64,000 bases of DNA from Pyropia haitanensis (taxonomy: Eukaryota > Rhodophyta > Bangiophyceae > Bangiales > Bangiaceae), in NCBI GenBank assembly GCA_008729055.1, contig SDUX01000003.1, forward strand, positions 496,001 to 560,000. Direction: 5' to 3'. The notes under the pieces were generated by a model that saw only the letters and a list, made by a program, of their open reading frames with translations, had not been told where the DNA came from and did not search any database. The position numbers and the translations under genes are program-made. Of this stretch, positions 33,272 through 45,614 are shown piece by piece (positions within the stretch are counted from its first letter, which is position 1; each line of letters starts with the position of its first letter).

Positions 33272-34792
33272 CGGCGCTCCCGCGCCGGCTGCCTCCCCTG
33301 GTGGGAGCGGCGGCACCCTACATGCCAAGGCCGCCGACGCGGCTGCCGCGTTGGTGGCGGTCGCGACGGAGGGGATGCCGCGCTCGTGGGCGGCCACGCC
33401 GATGCGGCGGGAGCAGGTGGAGCGGCTCGGGTGGCTGCTGCTGCCGGGTGACGGCGGCGGCTGCCTGTCAGACGCGGTGATGGGATGGGACGCGGCCGGC
33501 GGCGGGGTGCCCCTGGGGGAGGTGGTCCGTCAGCTGGCCGCCGCGCTCGCGCGGCCATCGATGGCGGCGAGCGCGGCGGGCCCGCTGGCGGGCCTCGTCC
33601 TCGGCCCGTCTGCGTCGGCGGCCGGTGGCGGCGCCGCGGCGGCGGCCGCGGCGGGTGCTTCCGCGGGTGGCGTTATGGACAGCAGCCGGCTCATTACCAT
33701 CAGCGGGCTGGAGAAGCGGACGCTGATGCGGCGGCACCCGCCCGCAGAGGTGCGGAAGCCCGGCGCGCCCGGCGCGCCGCCCCCCCCGCTGCCCGACGTA
33801 CGGGTGGTGGACTGCACAGACGCGCACGTGTACATCTTGTTCCCCGTGCGGCGGCTGACGATGCTGTCGTGCTCTGCGGTGACGCTCTTTGCCGCCGCCG
33901 CGTCGTCGACGGCGGTGCTCGCGTGCTCGGACGTATCCGTCCACGCCGCGACGGGGCGGGTGGCGCTCGCCAACAGCCTCGACGCGCGCCTGTACCTGCA
34001 CGTCTGCGCGCGGCCGGTGCTTGTCGGCGACGTCCGCGGCGTCGCGTTTGGGCCGTACAACAGCGTCTACCCGCGGGGGGAGCTGGTCGCCGCCGCCGCC
34101 GCGGCGGGCGTCGACCTCGCCGCGGTTAACAGGTGGAACGACTACTACGCGCCGGTGGGGGTGGCGGGCGGCGGCGGCGGCGGCGGCGGCGGCGGGGGGG
34201 GGGCGGCGGCGGGGGCGGCGGCGGTGGCGGTGCCGGTCGCACGCTCGCTGTGGGCAAAGTGGCGCCCTTTGCGGTGCCACTGGGCGGCGGCGGTGGCAAC
34301 GGCGGCGGCGGCGGCGGCACGCCCGTCGATAGCGGGGGGAACCCCCCAGCGCCCAGCGCGGCGGGGGATGCCAAGGCCACCCTCCTCTCCGTCGCCGTGC
34401 CGCTGCCGCCGCCCTACGCGGCGGACCTCGAGGCCCGCTACCGGGTGTTTGAGGAGATGCGCCGCAATCTGCGCGCGGGGGGGGTGGCGCCCGCCGCGGC
34501 GGCCGCCCCCGCGGCGGCGGGACTGGGTGGCGGCGCCACCGCCGGCGGTGCGGCCGGCGGCGGTGTGGTGGCGGGCGCGGCGGCCGCGCCGGCGGCGCCG
34601 GCCGCTGCGCCGCCGCCGCCGGCAGGGGCAACGACCAATGGGCCCGCGGCGGCGGCGGGGGCAGTCGGGGGTGGCGCCACCGCCGCGACGGTGCAGTCGG
34701 TCGTCAATGGGCACTTTCGCGAGTGGCTCATCGCGTCCAACAACATCCGGCAGCTGCAGGAGCTGGTCGCCCTCACGCCAGAAGGGCAATGA
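31643..34792 (+). CDS. TBCCD1: TBCC domain-containing protein 1 (TBCCD1), with apparent frameshifts
   Basis: Start ATG 31643 (MDTRPDTRMDEGRPGG). After a Pro/Ala-rich start, VWVDRCAFEHTAAVPHLFP begins the conserved N-terminal region, followed by IPLAELLAFVSLAS and an arm with SRLITISGLEKRTLMRR. The C-CAP/TBCC beta-helix lies at about 33801-34090: VRVVDCTDAHVYILFPVRRL, ACSDVSVHAATGRVALANSL, then CARPVLVGDVRGVAFGPYNS and VNRWNDYYAPV. The C terminus FREWLIASNNIRQLQELV matches the end of TBCCD1 rather than tubulin cofactor C or RP2. The frame changes at three homopolymers (C run 31702-31710, G run 32325-32331, G run 34194-34203). Known TBCCD1 proteins act at centrosomes/Golgi and basal bodies. Joined, the protein would be about 1,050 aa, swollen by poly-Ala/Gly. 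Confidence 0.86.
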
Positions 34793-35574
34793 GGCGGCCG
34801 GCAGCGGCCGCGCAGTGGCGGGGGGGGGGGCACTGGCAATGGCGCGCGTGGACTGCTGGCCTGGGTCGCGGGGGGGGAGTGAGCCGTCACTTGCGGCCGC
34901 TGGTGTGTACGTGTGCCCGACATCTCGATGTATTCTTGGATCGTTGGTTTTTGTTTTCCTCCTTTCTTTTCTTTTTTTCTCGTTCTCTCCTTGTTTCTTC
35001 TCGCCCTGTCGTTTCTTGTTTCTCTGCGCTCGTGCTGGTGCTGGTGGGAGTTGTCGATCAATTTCACGCGAGCGCACCCCCATCACGGACAACACTTTCT
35101 AGTAATTCGTTGGATTTGCATGTTTACTTTTAGGATCCGGCAACGCCAGACTCGCAATGGTCGCCAACAGTTCAATTGTATACTTACACTTCCTTTTCTA
35201 GCCGACGTGGACATCCGGTCCACGGCACGGCAGCCAGCAACTCCGACTGAGGGGCCTTTCTTCCAACTCTCCGAAAATATACTTCAGCCAACTCGGTGGG
35301 AAAATACTTTGTACTTTGGCCTGTTTTTGAATAGCCATTCCGCCCTCCTCACCACCGCCTTTCACCACCCCCGCGTCGACACGGGGCGGCCCCGCGCGTG
35401 GTCATCTTCCGCCGAGCACAGCGCGGGGTGGGCGGGACACGCGCGCGCTTGCGCGCGGCCACGACCGTGCCGTGGCCCCCGCCGCGCCCGCGCCCGCCCG
35501 CCCGCCCGCCGGCGCGCGCGGCCGCCCGGCCGCGTCCCCGCCACCCGTCCTCACCCCCCCTCACCCCCCTGGCC
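34793..35574. other. Intergenic region
   Basis: AT-richer sequence at 34920-35340 with long T-rich stretches on the + strand; presumably the 3' end of TBCCD1 and promoter of the next gene. One frame is open through it but shows no domain. Confidence 0.6.
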
Positions 35575-36532
35575 ATGGCGGCCGCTCTCCCCTTCCGCGG
35601 TGACCCCGCCATGGACGGGCCGACGCTGGTCGCGCCGCCGCCCGCGCCGCCACCGCTGGGGGGGGCCCCGGCGGCGGCGGCGGCGGCGGCCCGCCGCTCC
35701 CCACCACGACCGCCACTGCCGCCGCCGCCGCCGCTGCGGCGGCCGCCGCCGCTGCCTCTACCACCGTGGCCATCTCCCCCCCTCCCGCCCTCTCCGACGG
35801 CGGCTGCCGCGCCGGCGGCGAGCCGCTGCCGGGACCGCCCCCCCTGGCCACCCTTCTCCCCCGGTCGGTCCGCCCGCCACGGCCGGCCGTCGCCGCCCTG
35901 CTCTCCGTCACCGACTGGGCGCCCCGGACGCCGCCGCCATCCCCGCCGCCGCCGCCACCGCCAGCCGGTCGGCCACCCGACGGCATCGACGACGGCGGCG
36001 GCGGCCGTGGCGGCGACAGCAGCGGCGGTGGGGGCTTGGGCGGGCGGGACGGCGTGGCCCCCCCCCCCCCCTCCCCCCCCCCGGCGTTGCGTTTGAGGAG
36101 CCCCACGTGGCCGCCGCGCGGCACCTCGCCGCCGCCCGTGCCGCGTTTGCCGCCGACGCGGCGGCCGCCGCCGCGGCGCGCGCCGCCGCCGCCGCCGCCG
36201 CCCGCCGCCGCCGCCGCGTGCGCGCGCGGCTGGGCGGGGAGGCGGGGGGTGTCGGCTGGGAGGGGCCACCCCCGCTGGGGGGGGCGGGGGGGCGCCGCCG
36301 CCGCTCCTACCGCCGGGCCTGCCGTGGACCGCCGCGGGGGTGCGGGCGGCGCTGGCGGGCGCGGCCGAGGCCGACGCGTTTTTGCGGCTGGTGCGCGCCG
36401 CCGAGGCGCGGGCGGCGGGTGGTGGTGCCGGCGGCGGCGGCGGCGGCAGTGGCGGCGGCAGCAGCGGCCGTGGCTGCGGCCGTGGCTGCGGCAGTGGCGG
36501 CGGCGGTGGCGGCGGCGGCGGCGGTGGGGGCT

Positions 36533-36570
<38 letters not shown>

Positions 36571-38447
36571 CCCCCCTCGGCATTGGCAGTCGCCACGGCG
36601 GCCGCGGCGGTGGTCCCGCCGGGAGCCCCCGCCGCGGTCCGCGCGGCGGTGCGGGCGGTGGCGCTATCCCGGGCGGCGGGCGCGACGGCGGTCCCCGCCG
36701 CCGCGGCGGACATCTTGTGGGCAGACGACGGCGCCGCGCTGCCGGTGGGGTCGCCCCGCCACGTGCGCTGCCGCTTTTGTGGGCGGCCGGTGCTGCCGTC
36801 GCGGTTTGTGGGGCACCTCGGCCGGTGCCGGCCGGACGCGCTGGCCGCCACCGCCGCCGCGGGGGGGGGGGGTGGGGGGGGCGATGATGCCGACGACGCG
36901 CTCGTGTGGTTTTACGTGGACGAGCCGGCGGCGACGACGGCGGCGTCGGCGTCGGCAGCAGCGGCGACGGGCGCAGGCGGCGGCGGGCGGTGGCGGGGTG
37001 GGCGGGAGGGGGGGCTGCCTGCCGCTTGGGGCGGTGTCAAGGTTGAGGGCGACGCCGCGGCGCTGCTGCCGCGGACGCCGCTGCGGCCGCTGGCGGGCGC
37101 GGCGGCCGGGCCGTCTGCGGCGGCCGCCGCCGCCGCGGCGCGCACGCGGGCGGGGGCGGCGGCGGCGCCCGGGCGGCTCCCCCCCCCCGCCTCGCGGCGG
37201 TGCGGTCGAGCGTGGCGAGCAGCCTGGCGGCGGCGGGCGTCCCGCCCCCCCCCCCTGGTCTGGCGGCGGCGGCGGGGGCGGCGCCAAGCGCCCCCGCCGG
37301 GAGCCGCTCCCGCTCGCCGACGCGGCGGCGGCGCGTAAAAAGACGACCGCCGCCGAGCGGCGCGCCGCCGCCGCCGCCTCCGCCGCGGGCCTGCCGTCGT
37401 CGTCGCACGTGGCCGACGCGGACGAGCCGCTGGCGGTCGTCGCGGCGGGCGCGCACCCGGCAACGCCGTGGGCGCGGCTCGCCGCGCTGGCGCTGCCGCC
37501 GCCGCCGCTGCGGCACCCGCCACCACGGCTGGCAGTGGCGGTGCGGTCGGGAGGCGGGGGGGGGGGGGGGGGGGGGGGGTTGACAGGCACGTCCATGGTC
37601 TTTCACGGGCCGCCGCCGTCGGCGGCCGCGGCGGTGGCGGCGGGGGGGTGGTGAGCGTTGGAGGGGGGGGGGGGGTTGGGGGGGGGGGCGGGGGGGGTGG
37701 TGGCGGCCGTGGCAAGGCTGGTGGCGGCATGGGCGGCGGTGGCGGCGGCGGTGGCGGCGGCGGTGGCGGCGGCGGCGGCGGTGGCGGCGGCGGCGGCGGC
37801 GGCGCGACGAGCAGTACCACGACGGGGTACTCGCGCAAGGGGGACGCCGCGGCGGCCGCGGCGGCCGCCGCGACCGCCGCCGCCGCCGGGGCGGTGGCCA
37901 AGGGCGGCCTGCTGCCGGCGGGCACCTCCCTCGCGGCGGCGCTGCTGTGGCTCCAGTCCAAGCGCCTGCCCGGCGTCTCCCGCGGCCCAGTCCTGCCGCT
38001 CCTCACCCCCGCCGCGGCGCCGGCGGGCGTTGGCGGCGCCGTCGCGGCAGCGGCGCCCGGCGGCCGCGCGGCGCGGCCGCCGGCGCCCACCTTTCACGGC
38101 CAGGTGGTCGTCGCGCCGCTCGGCGCCTTCTACACCGACCCGATTACGCAGCGGCCGCGGCACCCGCACCTGCCGCCGCCGGCACCGGCCGGCCGGGGGG
38201 GGCTCGAGGCGGCCGACGCGGCCGCCGCCGCTGCGGCTGCTGCTGCCGCCGCTGCTGCCGCCGCCGCCACCGCCGCGTCTGCCGGTGCGCCCGCCGCACA
38301 CGCGGCGGCTGCCAACGGCACGCCCGCGGCGGCGGTGGCGCCCGCCACGGCGGCGGCTTCCCCTGCGGCGGCACCGGCGGTGGCTCCCCCCCACCCCCTG
38401 CCAAGCCCGCCGCCGGCGCGCACGCGGCTGCACGCCCGCCGCCTGCC

Positions 38448-38498
<51 letters not shown>

Positions 38499-38765
38499 GT
38501 TGGACCCCCTCCTGGCGCCGCCACATCGACCGGCTCGGCGGCGCCGTCTGGGGGCACCGCGGGCGGCGGCGGCGGCGGCGGTGGCAAGCGCGGGGACCCC
38601 TACCGGGGCGCCAATGGCCACGCGCCCGCGGCGCCGCCATCGGCCAAGCGGCAGCGGGTGGCCAAACCGCCCGCCGCCGCGGCGCGCGCCGCGGCGGCCG
38701 CCGCTCGTGCCGCGGCGGCGGCAGCGGCGGCGGGCGGCGGCGGTGGTGGTGGCGGCGGCGGCGGC

Positions 38766-38798
<33 letters not shown>

Positions 38799-39391
38799 CG
38801 CCAGACGGCGGCGGACAAGCGCAGCGCGGCGCAGGCGACGCTGGCGCGGCAGGCCGCGGCACGTGCGGCGGGCGGCCGTAGCGGCGCGGCGGCGGCGGGT
38901 GGCGGTGGCGGCGGCGGCGCGGGCCCCGTCGGCGCCTCCGTCGGCGGCGGCCCGCCCGGCACCTCTTCCCCGCAGCTCTCCCACGGGCGGTCACCCGCGC
39001 TGGGCGCGGCGGCGCCCAGCCCCGCGCTCGTGGCGCGCCAGCAGCTCGCCGCGGCGCAAGCGCAGGCCGCCGCGCAGGCGCAGGCCGCCGCCGCGGCGCA
39101 GGCGCAGGCGCAGGCCGCCGCGGCGGACCTGCACCAGCGCCACGCCGTGGCCGCGCAGTACCAGCAGCAGCACACCGCCGCGGCGGCGGCGCACCACGCG
39201 GCGGCGGCGCAGCAGCACGCTGCGGCGCAGGCGGTCGCGGCGCAGCAGCACCACCACGCCGCCGCGGCGGTGGTGCAGGCGCAGCATGTGGCGGCGGCGC
39301 AGCACGCGGCCGCGCAGAAGCGGGCGGTGGTGCAACAGCAGCACGCGGCGGCGGCGGCGGCGGCCGCCGCCGCGGCGGCCGCGGCGGCCGC

Positions 39392-39424
<33 letters not shown>

Positions 39425-40354
39425 CGCGGTGCCGTCGGTGCAGCAACATTTCGCGGCGGGGGGGGGGGGGGACGCGGTGGCGGTGGCGGCGGCGGCGGCG
39501 GTGGCGGCGGCGGTGGTGGCGGCGGCGGGCCGGGTGGGGCGGCCGGAGCGGGGGCCGGAGCGGCCGGCGGCCCGTCCATCTCCCAGCAGGCCGTCGCGTC
39601 GGCGGCGGCGCAGAGCAGCCGGCAGCACGTGCGGGGCGGCCACGGCGGCGGCCGCGGCGGCCGCGGCGGCGGCGCCGCGGCGGCGGCACGGAACAGCATG
39701 CAGATCGCGTCGGACACGTCGGCCATTATCGGCAATGGCCTGCGCTCATCGGGCGGCGGCGGCGGGTATGGCAAGGCGCCCGGCGGCGGCGGCGGCGGGG
39801 TAGGGGTGGGCGCCGCCGCCGCCGCTGCCGCCGCTGCCGCCGCTGCCGCTACCGGCGTAGCGGCCGGCGTCGGCACCCCGCCGTCTGTGCCTGCCGACCC
39901 GTCGGCGCAGCTGCTGGCTGGCCTCGGGCCTCCGACCGCCGCCGCGGCCGACTACGCCGCCTTCCACCCGGCAGCGTCGGTGGCGCCGCCCGCGGGTGGG
40001 CCGGTGGCGCGCAAGGGGCGGCCGCTGCCGCCGCCCGCGTCCGCCGCCTACCTCTCCCCATCGCGGCCGCTACTGTCGGCGGGGGCGGCGGGCTCGCCGG
40101 CGGGGATGGGCGGCCCGGGGGGTGCCCCGCCCGGTGCGGCCGCCGCGGCCGGCGGCAGCGGCGGCGGCGGCGGCGGCCTGCCGGTGGACGTGGAGCTCGC
40201 GCGTTACACCCAACAGCAACAACAGCAGCAGCAGTACGCCGCGATGATGCGGCACCGGCAGCAGCTCGCCGCGTCGGCCGCCGCCACCGCCGCGCGGCAG
40301 GCCGTGTCGCAGCAACACCAGCAGGCTGGCGCTGCTGCCGCGGGTGGCGGCGGC

Positions 40355-40418
<64 letters not shown>

Positions 40419-41144
40419 ACGGCGGCGGCCCGCCGCCGCCGCCCCAACACGCGTACGGCCCGTCGGCGGTGCAGGTGGCGGCGCGGCAGCGGCGGGCGGC
40501 GGCGCAGGCGCAGGCGCAGGCGCTCGCCGCGTCGACGTCGGCGGCGGCGGCGGCGTCGTCAACGTCGCGCACGCACGCGGACCTCGAGGCGCTGGTGGGC
40601 GGCGGCGGGGGGGCGGGGGCGGGATGGAGCTGGGGCCCTCCGCCGCGGCTGGCGGCGGCGGCATGGGCGGTCTGCCTGGTGGCGGGGTGGGGGGGGGGAC
40701 CCGTCGGTGGCACCGGGCGGCGGCGGCGGCGGCGGCGACGCCAACTTTCCGACGCTCCTCGCGTTCCTTGGCGGACCCCCAACGTACACGCCGGGCTCTG
40801 AGGCGTCGCCGTCGGCCGACCTGCTCCGCTCCCTCGAGGCGGCCGCCACGAATGGCGCCGGCGGCGGCGGCGGCGGCGTTGCCCCCGGCGGTGCCGCCGG
40901 TGCCGGCGGGCCCGCCGTCAGCGGCGGCGGCGGCGGCAGCGCGGGCGGTGGCGGCCGGCCGCCGGCGGGTCCCGGCGGCGGCGGCGGCGGCGGTGGCGGC
41001 GGCGCGGCCGAGTCATCTGAGATGGCCGAGCTGGACCGCGTGCTCTGTGGCGTTGGCGGCGGGGGGGGCGGGGGGGGGGCGGTCATGGACCCGGCCCTAT
41101 CGGCGCTGCTGCAGAGCCCGCCGGGGGGGGCAGGGACGGTCTGA
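35575..41144 (+). CDS. Giant Gly/Ala/Gln-rich protein with an Sgf11/Sgf73-like C2HC zinc finger
   Basis: Start ATG 35575 (MAAALPFRGDPAMDGPTLV). The only confident domain is at about 36757-36840: CRFCGRPVLPSRFVGHLGRC, that is C-x2-C-x11-H-x3-C. This is the spacing and S-R-F...H-L-x-x-C pattern of the SAGA deubiquitinase-module fingers (Sgf11, ataxin-7/Sgf73). The rest is low complexity: Gly runs, basic patches (AKRPRREP), poly-Ala, and a region of Gln/His/Ala (about 39050-39450 and 40200-40330) like transcription coactivators. It ends with MAELDRVLCGV and MDPALSALLQSP. Coding-looking sequence hops between all three frames at least six times, mostly at G/C tracts, so boundaries are approximate and two adjacent genes (split near 37650) remain possible. 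A chromatin/transcription role is inferred. Confidence 0.5.
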
Positions 41145-44100
41145 GGGAAAGGGGGGGGGGAGGTGGGGGGGGGGGGTGGTCGGGGAGGGTAGGCCGCGGG
41201 AGGGGGGTGGGGGGGCGGTCGCGTTGGGCGGCGGCGGTGCCGTCCCGTTCTTTTTTTTTCTTTTCCAAAGGGGCGGCGTCGACTTGGCTTCCTTTTTATC
41301 ACTTTCTTGGGGGGAGGCAGGGGCGCCGCCGCGTCGTGCCGCCGTGCCCGCCGCGCCCCCGCTGGTGGGCGTGGAGCGGCGGCGCACGCGGCGAGGCGGG
41401 GCGGGGAGCAGCCCCGCCGGGCGGTGCCGCGGGCCATGGTCGCAGTGTCGCAGCCGGGAAACGCGCCAGCGGCGAGGTGCCGCCTTGACGAACCGCGCGG
41501 GGGGTGCGGCCGCACCGCTGCCGCCGCTGCCGCGGCGGCGGCGGGCCAAGCCGGGCTCCCCACCTGCATGCATGGGGAGGGGGAAGAGAGGAAGAAGGCA
41601 CCACCAACAGAACAACAAAACAGAGAAACACATGGTGGGGGCGGGGAGGTGGGGAACGGGGCCGACGACCCCCCCACCGCACACCCTCCCCCCCCCCCAT
41701 CGACACGCACACGCGCCGGAGCGAGACGCGCGACACAAGCACCGGCCGCCACCGCCACCCGCTCCACCCCCTCCCCCCCCCAAGCAGGCTGCAGCGCTGT
41801 TCCAGCCGCACTCGCGCGCCCCCGCGAGGGGGCGGCCTGCAGAAAAAAAGGAGGGGGGGGGGGGTGAGGGGCGAGGGCAACGAGGGGAGGGGGCGGTGCG
41901 CCGCCGGGCAAGCCCGGCAGCCGCCGCGGCACCCGCGCGCGGGCCACGGCACGCGGGGGCGCACCGCCCCTGCGGACAGTGGGGAAAGAGTCGGGGCGAG
42001 CGGCCGGTCAGTCTGGCACACAGGGCCGGGGAGGGAGGCGAGGGAGAGAGGGGGGTGAGGGGAGGACCGCCACCCACACCAGGAAGCGGCCCTGTACCCC
42101 CCCCCACGCCGCCCCCTCCTCCGCCCCCCCCGGCCCGACACACCTCCTCACCCCACCCGCCTACCCACCCGCCTACCCCCCCGCCACCAAGCGATTCCCC
42201 CCCCTCCCAAAGACCCGCCCACGCACAGAGCGCATCACCCCCACCTGCGCGGGCGTCACACCGCTCCCGCAGCCGCACCGCCCGTCCGCCGCCAGCGCCG
42301 TCGGCGGCAGCCCGCCAAGCTGCCCGGCAGCAACACCCCCGCCGCCCAGTGTCCTTGAGTGTGTAGGCGTGTGTGGGCCCCCCAGCCTTCTCCTCGCCAC
42401 CCCCGCCTCCCGCCACCCCACACGACCGCGCAGGCGACGGCGGGATCGGGCAGACGGCGTGAAAAACAAAATGCAACGCTGGCACGCAACTGGGTGGTGG
42501 CGACACCCGACGGAACGCAGGGCGCCCCGCCAGGGCGGGCACCCCACCAGCCTCCCCCTGCCTGTGGGGCGGCCGGCAGCGTGCCACGTCCGTAGAGGAG
42601 GAAGGGGGAGGGAGCAAAGAGACCGACCGCGCTGCCGGGGGGGCGCCCCGTCGGCTTGACAGACAAGCCGCGCCGCGGCCAAGGGGAGAGCCAGGAGCAG
42701 CGGGAGCAGAGCAGGGGAGCGAGAAACGAGGGAAAGAAGGGGGGGGGGAAGAGAGAGGGGGGTGACAGAGGCAAGAGGACACGGAGCTCCCAGCGGCGTG
42801 GCGGCGACAAGAAGGGTGCAGGCAGCCCACCGCGGTGAGGCGGCTGCGGCGGGGGTGACCGTCAGCGGCAAGGTGAGACAGGCAGGGGTGCGGCGGCGCC
42901 GGGCAGCGCGCGGCGCTGCGGCCACGCGGTCGCCTCACGGCACGGAAACCCCGCGGGCCAGCAGCTGTGGCGAGTACACGGACCGCACGACCCCCCCCCC
43001 CGCACCCACCAAGGGGGATGCGGAGCAAAGGACGGCGGCCGTGTCACTGGCGGGCGCCGTCGACGCCCCTGCCTGGTCCCGCCACCGACACCCCGACGCG
43101 AGGCCGCCCGCGCCCCTCTCGCACCGTCAGTACCGCCGGCAGCACCGACTCCACCGGCCTCTCCCCAAGCTCCTCCCCCCACCCCTCCCGTCCCTCCACG
43201 CCCCCCCACCCCATCTCCCACTGCACCCGCCACCACCTCCCGGCCACAGCTTCCAAGACGCCCCACGACCACGCCGCCAGCCGCATCCCCCCGGCCCCAC
43301 CCCCCTCTCTCAGACGCCCAATCGCAAAGCAACCACAGCGGCGGGGGACCCCCCGCGGACGGGATCCACCGTGGAAGCTCACACGCAGGCGATGCAGCGG
43401 CCGGCGGCGGCGGCGGCGGCGGTGTCGGCAGTGATGATGATGGGCTGGTGTGTGGGTTGCGGCGCGTCCCCCGGCAGGGCCGGCCGTCGGCGTGCGACGC
43501 GGCGTGTGCGGCTCCCGCCCCCGAGAGGAGGCAGGCCGCCGCCCGCGTCCGTACTTTTTCCCGCGTTGTTTTGTTTTCGCCGTCACGGAGCCCCCGCGGT
43601 GCTTGTGTAGCGGCGCGGCGCACGCGGGGGGCCGGGGGGAACGCACAAAAAACGCGCAAAAAGCCGCAAGAAAAACGCAAAAAAAGCAACCAGCCCGGCG
43701 CCCGGGAGGGGGGCAAAGCCGCGGGGCCGCCGCGCCGGCCGCCGCCTCCCCACCCCCCGCCCGCCACCGCCGCCGCCACCGACCTTCCCGACCCGCCGCT
43801 GTCTGGTACGCACACACGCCGTCGACCCGCCGCCAACCCCCCTCTTTGTCGGGGCAAAGAGAGGGGAGCAAAGGGGACAGGCGCGTGACCGACGAGCAGC
43901 AGAGAGGGAAAGGAAGGGGGGCGGGGGGTGAGTGGGAGGGGGAAGGCAGGGCCGGGCAGGGCCACCAAGAGGACAAACGGAACGAGGGCGAGGCAGCGGG
44001 CGCAGGCCCCCCGCGCGGCCAGCGCCCCACCAACCCCCACGTGCCCCATTCGGGGTACGCAGGCGGGGGCGGGGCGCGACGGCGACCAGGGGGGCCCCAA

Positions 44101-44265
44101 GGGTTAGGGTTAAAAGGCCACAGCGCGCGCAACCGCTGGCGCGACGCGCTGCAGGGGGGGTAGGGCGGCGAGCCCGCCGGGAAGCCGGCCACAACCACAC
44201 ACGAGCCCATCCACAGAGACACACCACACGCACACACACCACAGGCCACGGACATCGTGCGTGCG

Positions 44266-44300
44266 GGGACGGGACGGGACGGGACGGGACGGGACGGGAC
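44266..44300 (+). repeat. (GGGAC)7 tandem repeat
   Basis: Seven perfect copies of the 5-bp unit, preceded by a short CA repeat at 44226-44242. A simple microsatellite. Confidence 0.95.
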
Positions 44301-45004
44301 GGCGGTAGCTGACGGTGACGGTGGACGACGACGGGCTGACGCGCACCCACGGCGGGGGACTGGGGTGGACGGCGAGGTGGCGGTGGCGGGGGCGGAACAA
44401 ACAAAAGGGGGGGGACCACAGCCGCCGCAGAAAACGACGGGCGAACACCAAAAGGACGACCGAGGGGGCGGCGGGTCTTGAGCCGGGCAGCAGCAGGGGC
44501 AACCGAGACACCAGCGGGAACAGGCGGCGTGCCGGGGGAGAGGAGGTCAGCCCGACAGGAGAGGGACGTCAGACGCGTGCGCAGCGGGACCCAAAAGGTC
44601 CCACGAGCGGATCCCGAGGAAGGAAAAGACCATACAGGTGGGCAGCGAGGTGGGCAGGGAGGTGTGCAGGGGGGTGTGCACGAAGGAGGGTGGGCGGAAG
44701 AGGTTGGAGGCGCCGCGGCCAGGCGCGACACAACCGCGCGGGCATCGCGCTCTTGTCAACACAAGAGCGCGCGCGCTGCAGGCGCAACCGCCGCGGCCGA
44801 CGCGGCGTGGATAGCAAGAGGGTACACCAGAGTGGCGGATGCACGGACCTTTCGTCACTCAATAAATTGTACACGACACACTGGTTTTTTCTGTACATCA
44901 CGCATCGGTATTGTGAGTGTTTGTGAAATTACAATGCCCAAGTAGAGGTGCGCCGCCGCCGCGCGGAGCGGGTGGATCGGCTGGCCGCTGGATAGTATCT
45001 CGTG

Positions 45005-45234
45005 CCAATGACAAAGGCTCCTGATTGGCTACGTCTACAAGCTGAGCAGCTCAACGCGGCTGCCGCCCAGCGGAACGGCCCAGTCGTTTTGATCTCCGCG
45101 CACCTCGCCCCCCCGCACTGACAGCCTTTGGTGGCTCCTCCCGAGTCACCCGCGCGGTGGCACAGCAGCCACAACGGGGCACAGGGGCCTCGAATCGCAT
45201 CCCCCCGGAGGGGGGGAGGTGTCCCCGATTGGCT
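45005..45234. promoter_or_regulatory. CCAAT-type boxes upstream of LHCR
   Basis: CCAAT at 45005-45009 and the inverted form ATTGGCT at 45024-45030 and 45228-45234, about 380-610 bp upstream of the LHCR ATG. ATTGGCT is identical to the pair upstream of cytochrome c1. Function inferred from motif only. Confidence 0.35.
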
Positions 45235-45614
45235 GCGAGACCCCTGCCTACGACCACCGCATTGGGGGGCACCCGCCCCCGCCCGTTGCCCACCTCTCAA
45301 TCCCCCCGAGCGACCAGGCCTGAGCTGAGCGCACCCTCCTCTGGGGAGCCTACACCCCCCACCCCGCCCAGAGCGCCTGCGCCCTGGCTCGCTGCTACCA
45401 CCCAGCACCTCCGCAGCCCGACCGCAATCCCTGCCCGTCGTTTTTTTCTGACCCTGTCTGCCCACCACGCCGCTTCACATCCGCCGCCCAGACCGCCTCT
45501 ATCGCACACCTGTTGCTCACCCACCGCACACTCATCTCCCTTGTCACCTTTGTCCTCCTCCATTGTACCGCTCCTTCGGCACCGTCCCCCCCACGTCCCC
45601 ACCTTTTCGCCACC

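Larger units (their letters stand above)
41145..45614. other. 4.5-kb region without recognisable genes, upstream of LHCR
   Basis: Strongly strand-biased homopurine and C-rich blocks alternate (for example 41145-41220 G-rich, 42100-42240 C-rich, 42700-42770 purine). Very long open frames cross it in several frames on both strands, but their Arg/Pro/Gly composition and mutual overlap mark them as GC artefacts. It contains a GGGAC tandem repeat, an AATAAA at 44859, and three CCAAT-type boxes near the LHCR end. Confidence 0.5.

Noticed and set aside
41145..42366. Continuation of a very long + strand open frame beyond 41144, and long minus-strand frames at 41097-43028 and 42862-44731
   Set aside because: Arg/Pro/Gly composition with no domain; all six frames stay open here because of GC content. 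Treated as shadows.
44104..44116. Telomere-like GGGTTAGGGTTA
   Set aside because: Only two units in G-rich sequence; far too short to be an interstitial telomere.
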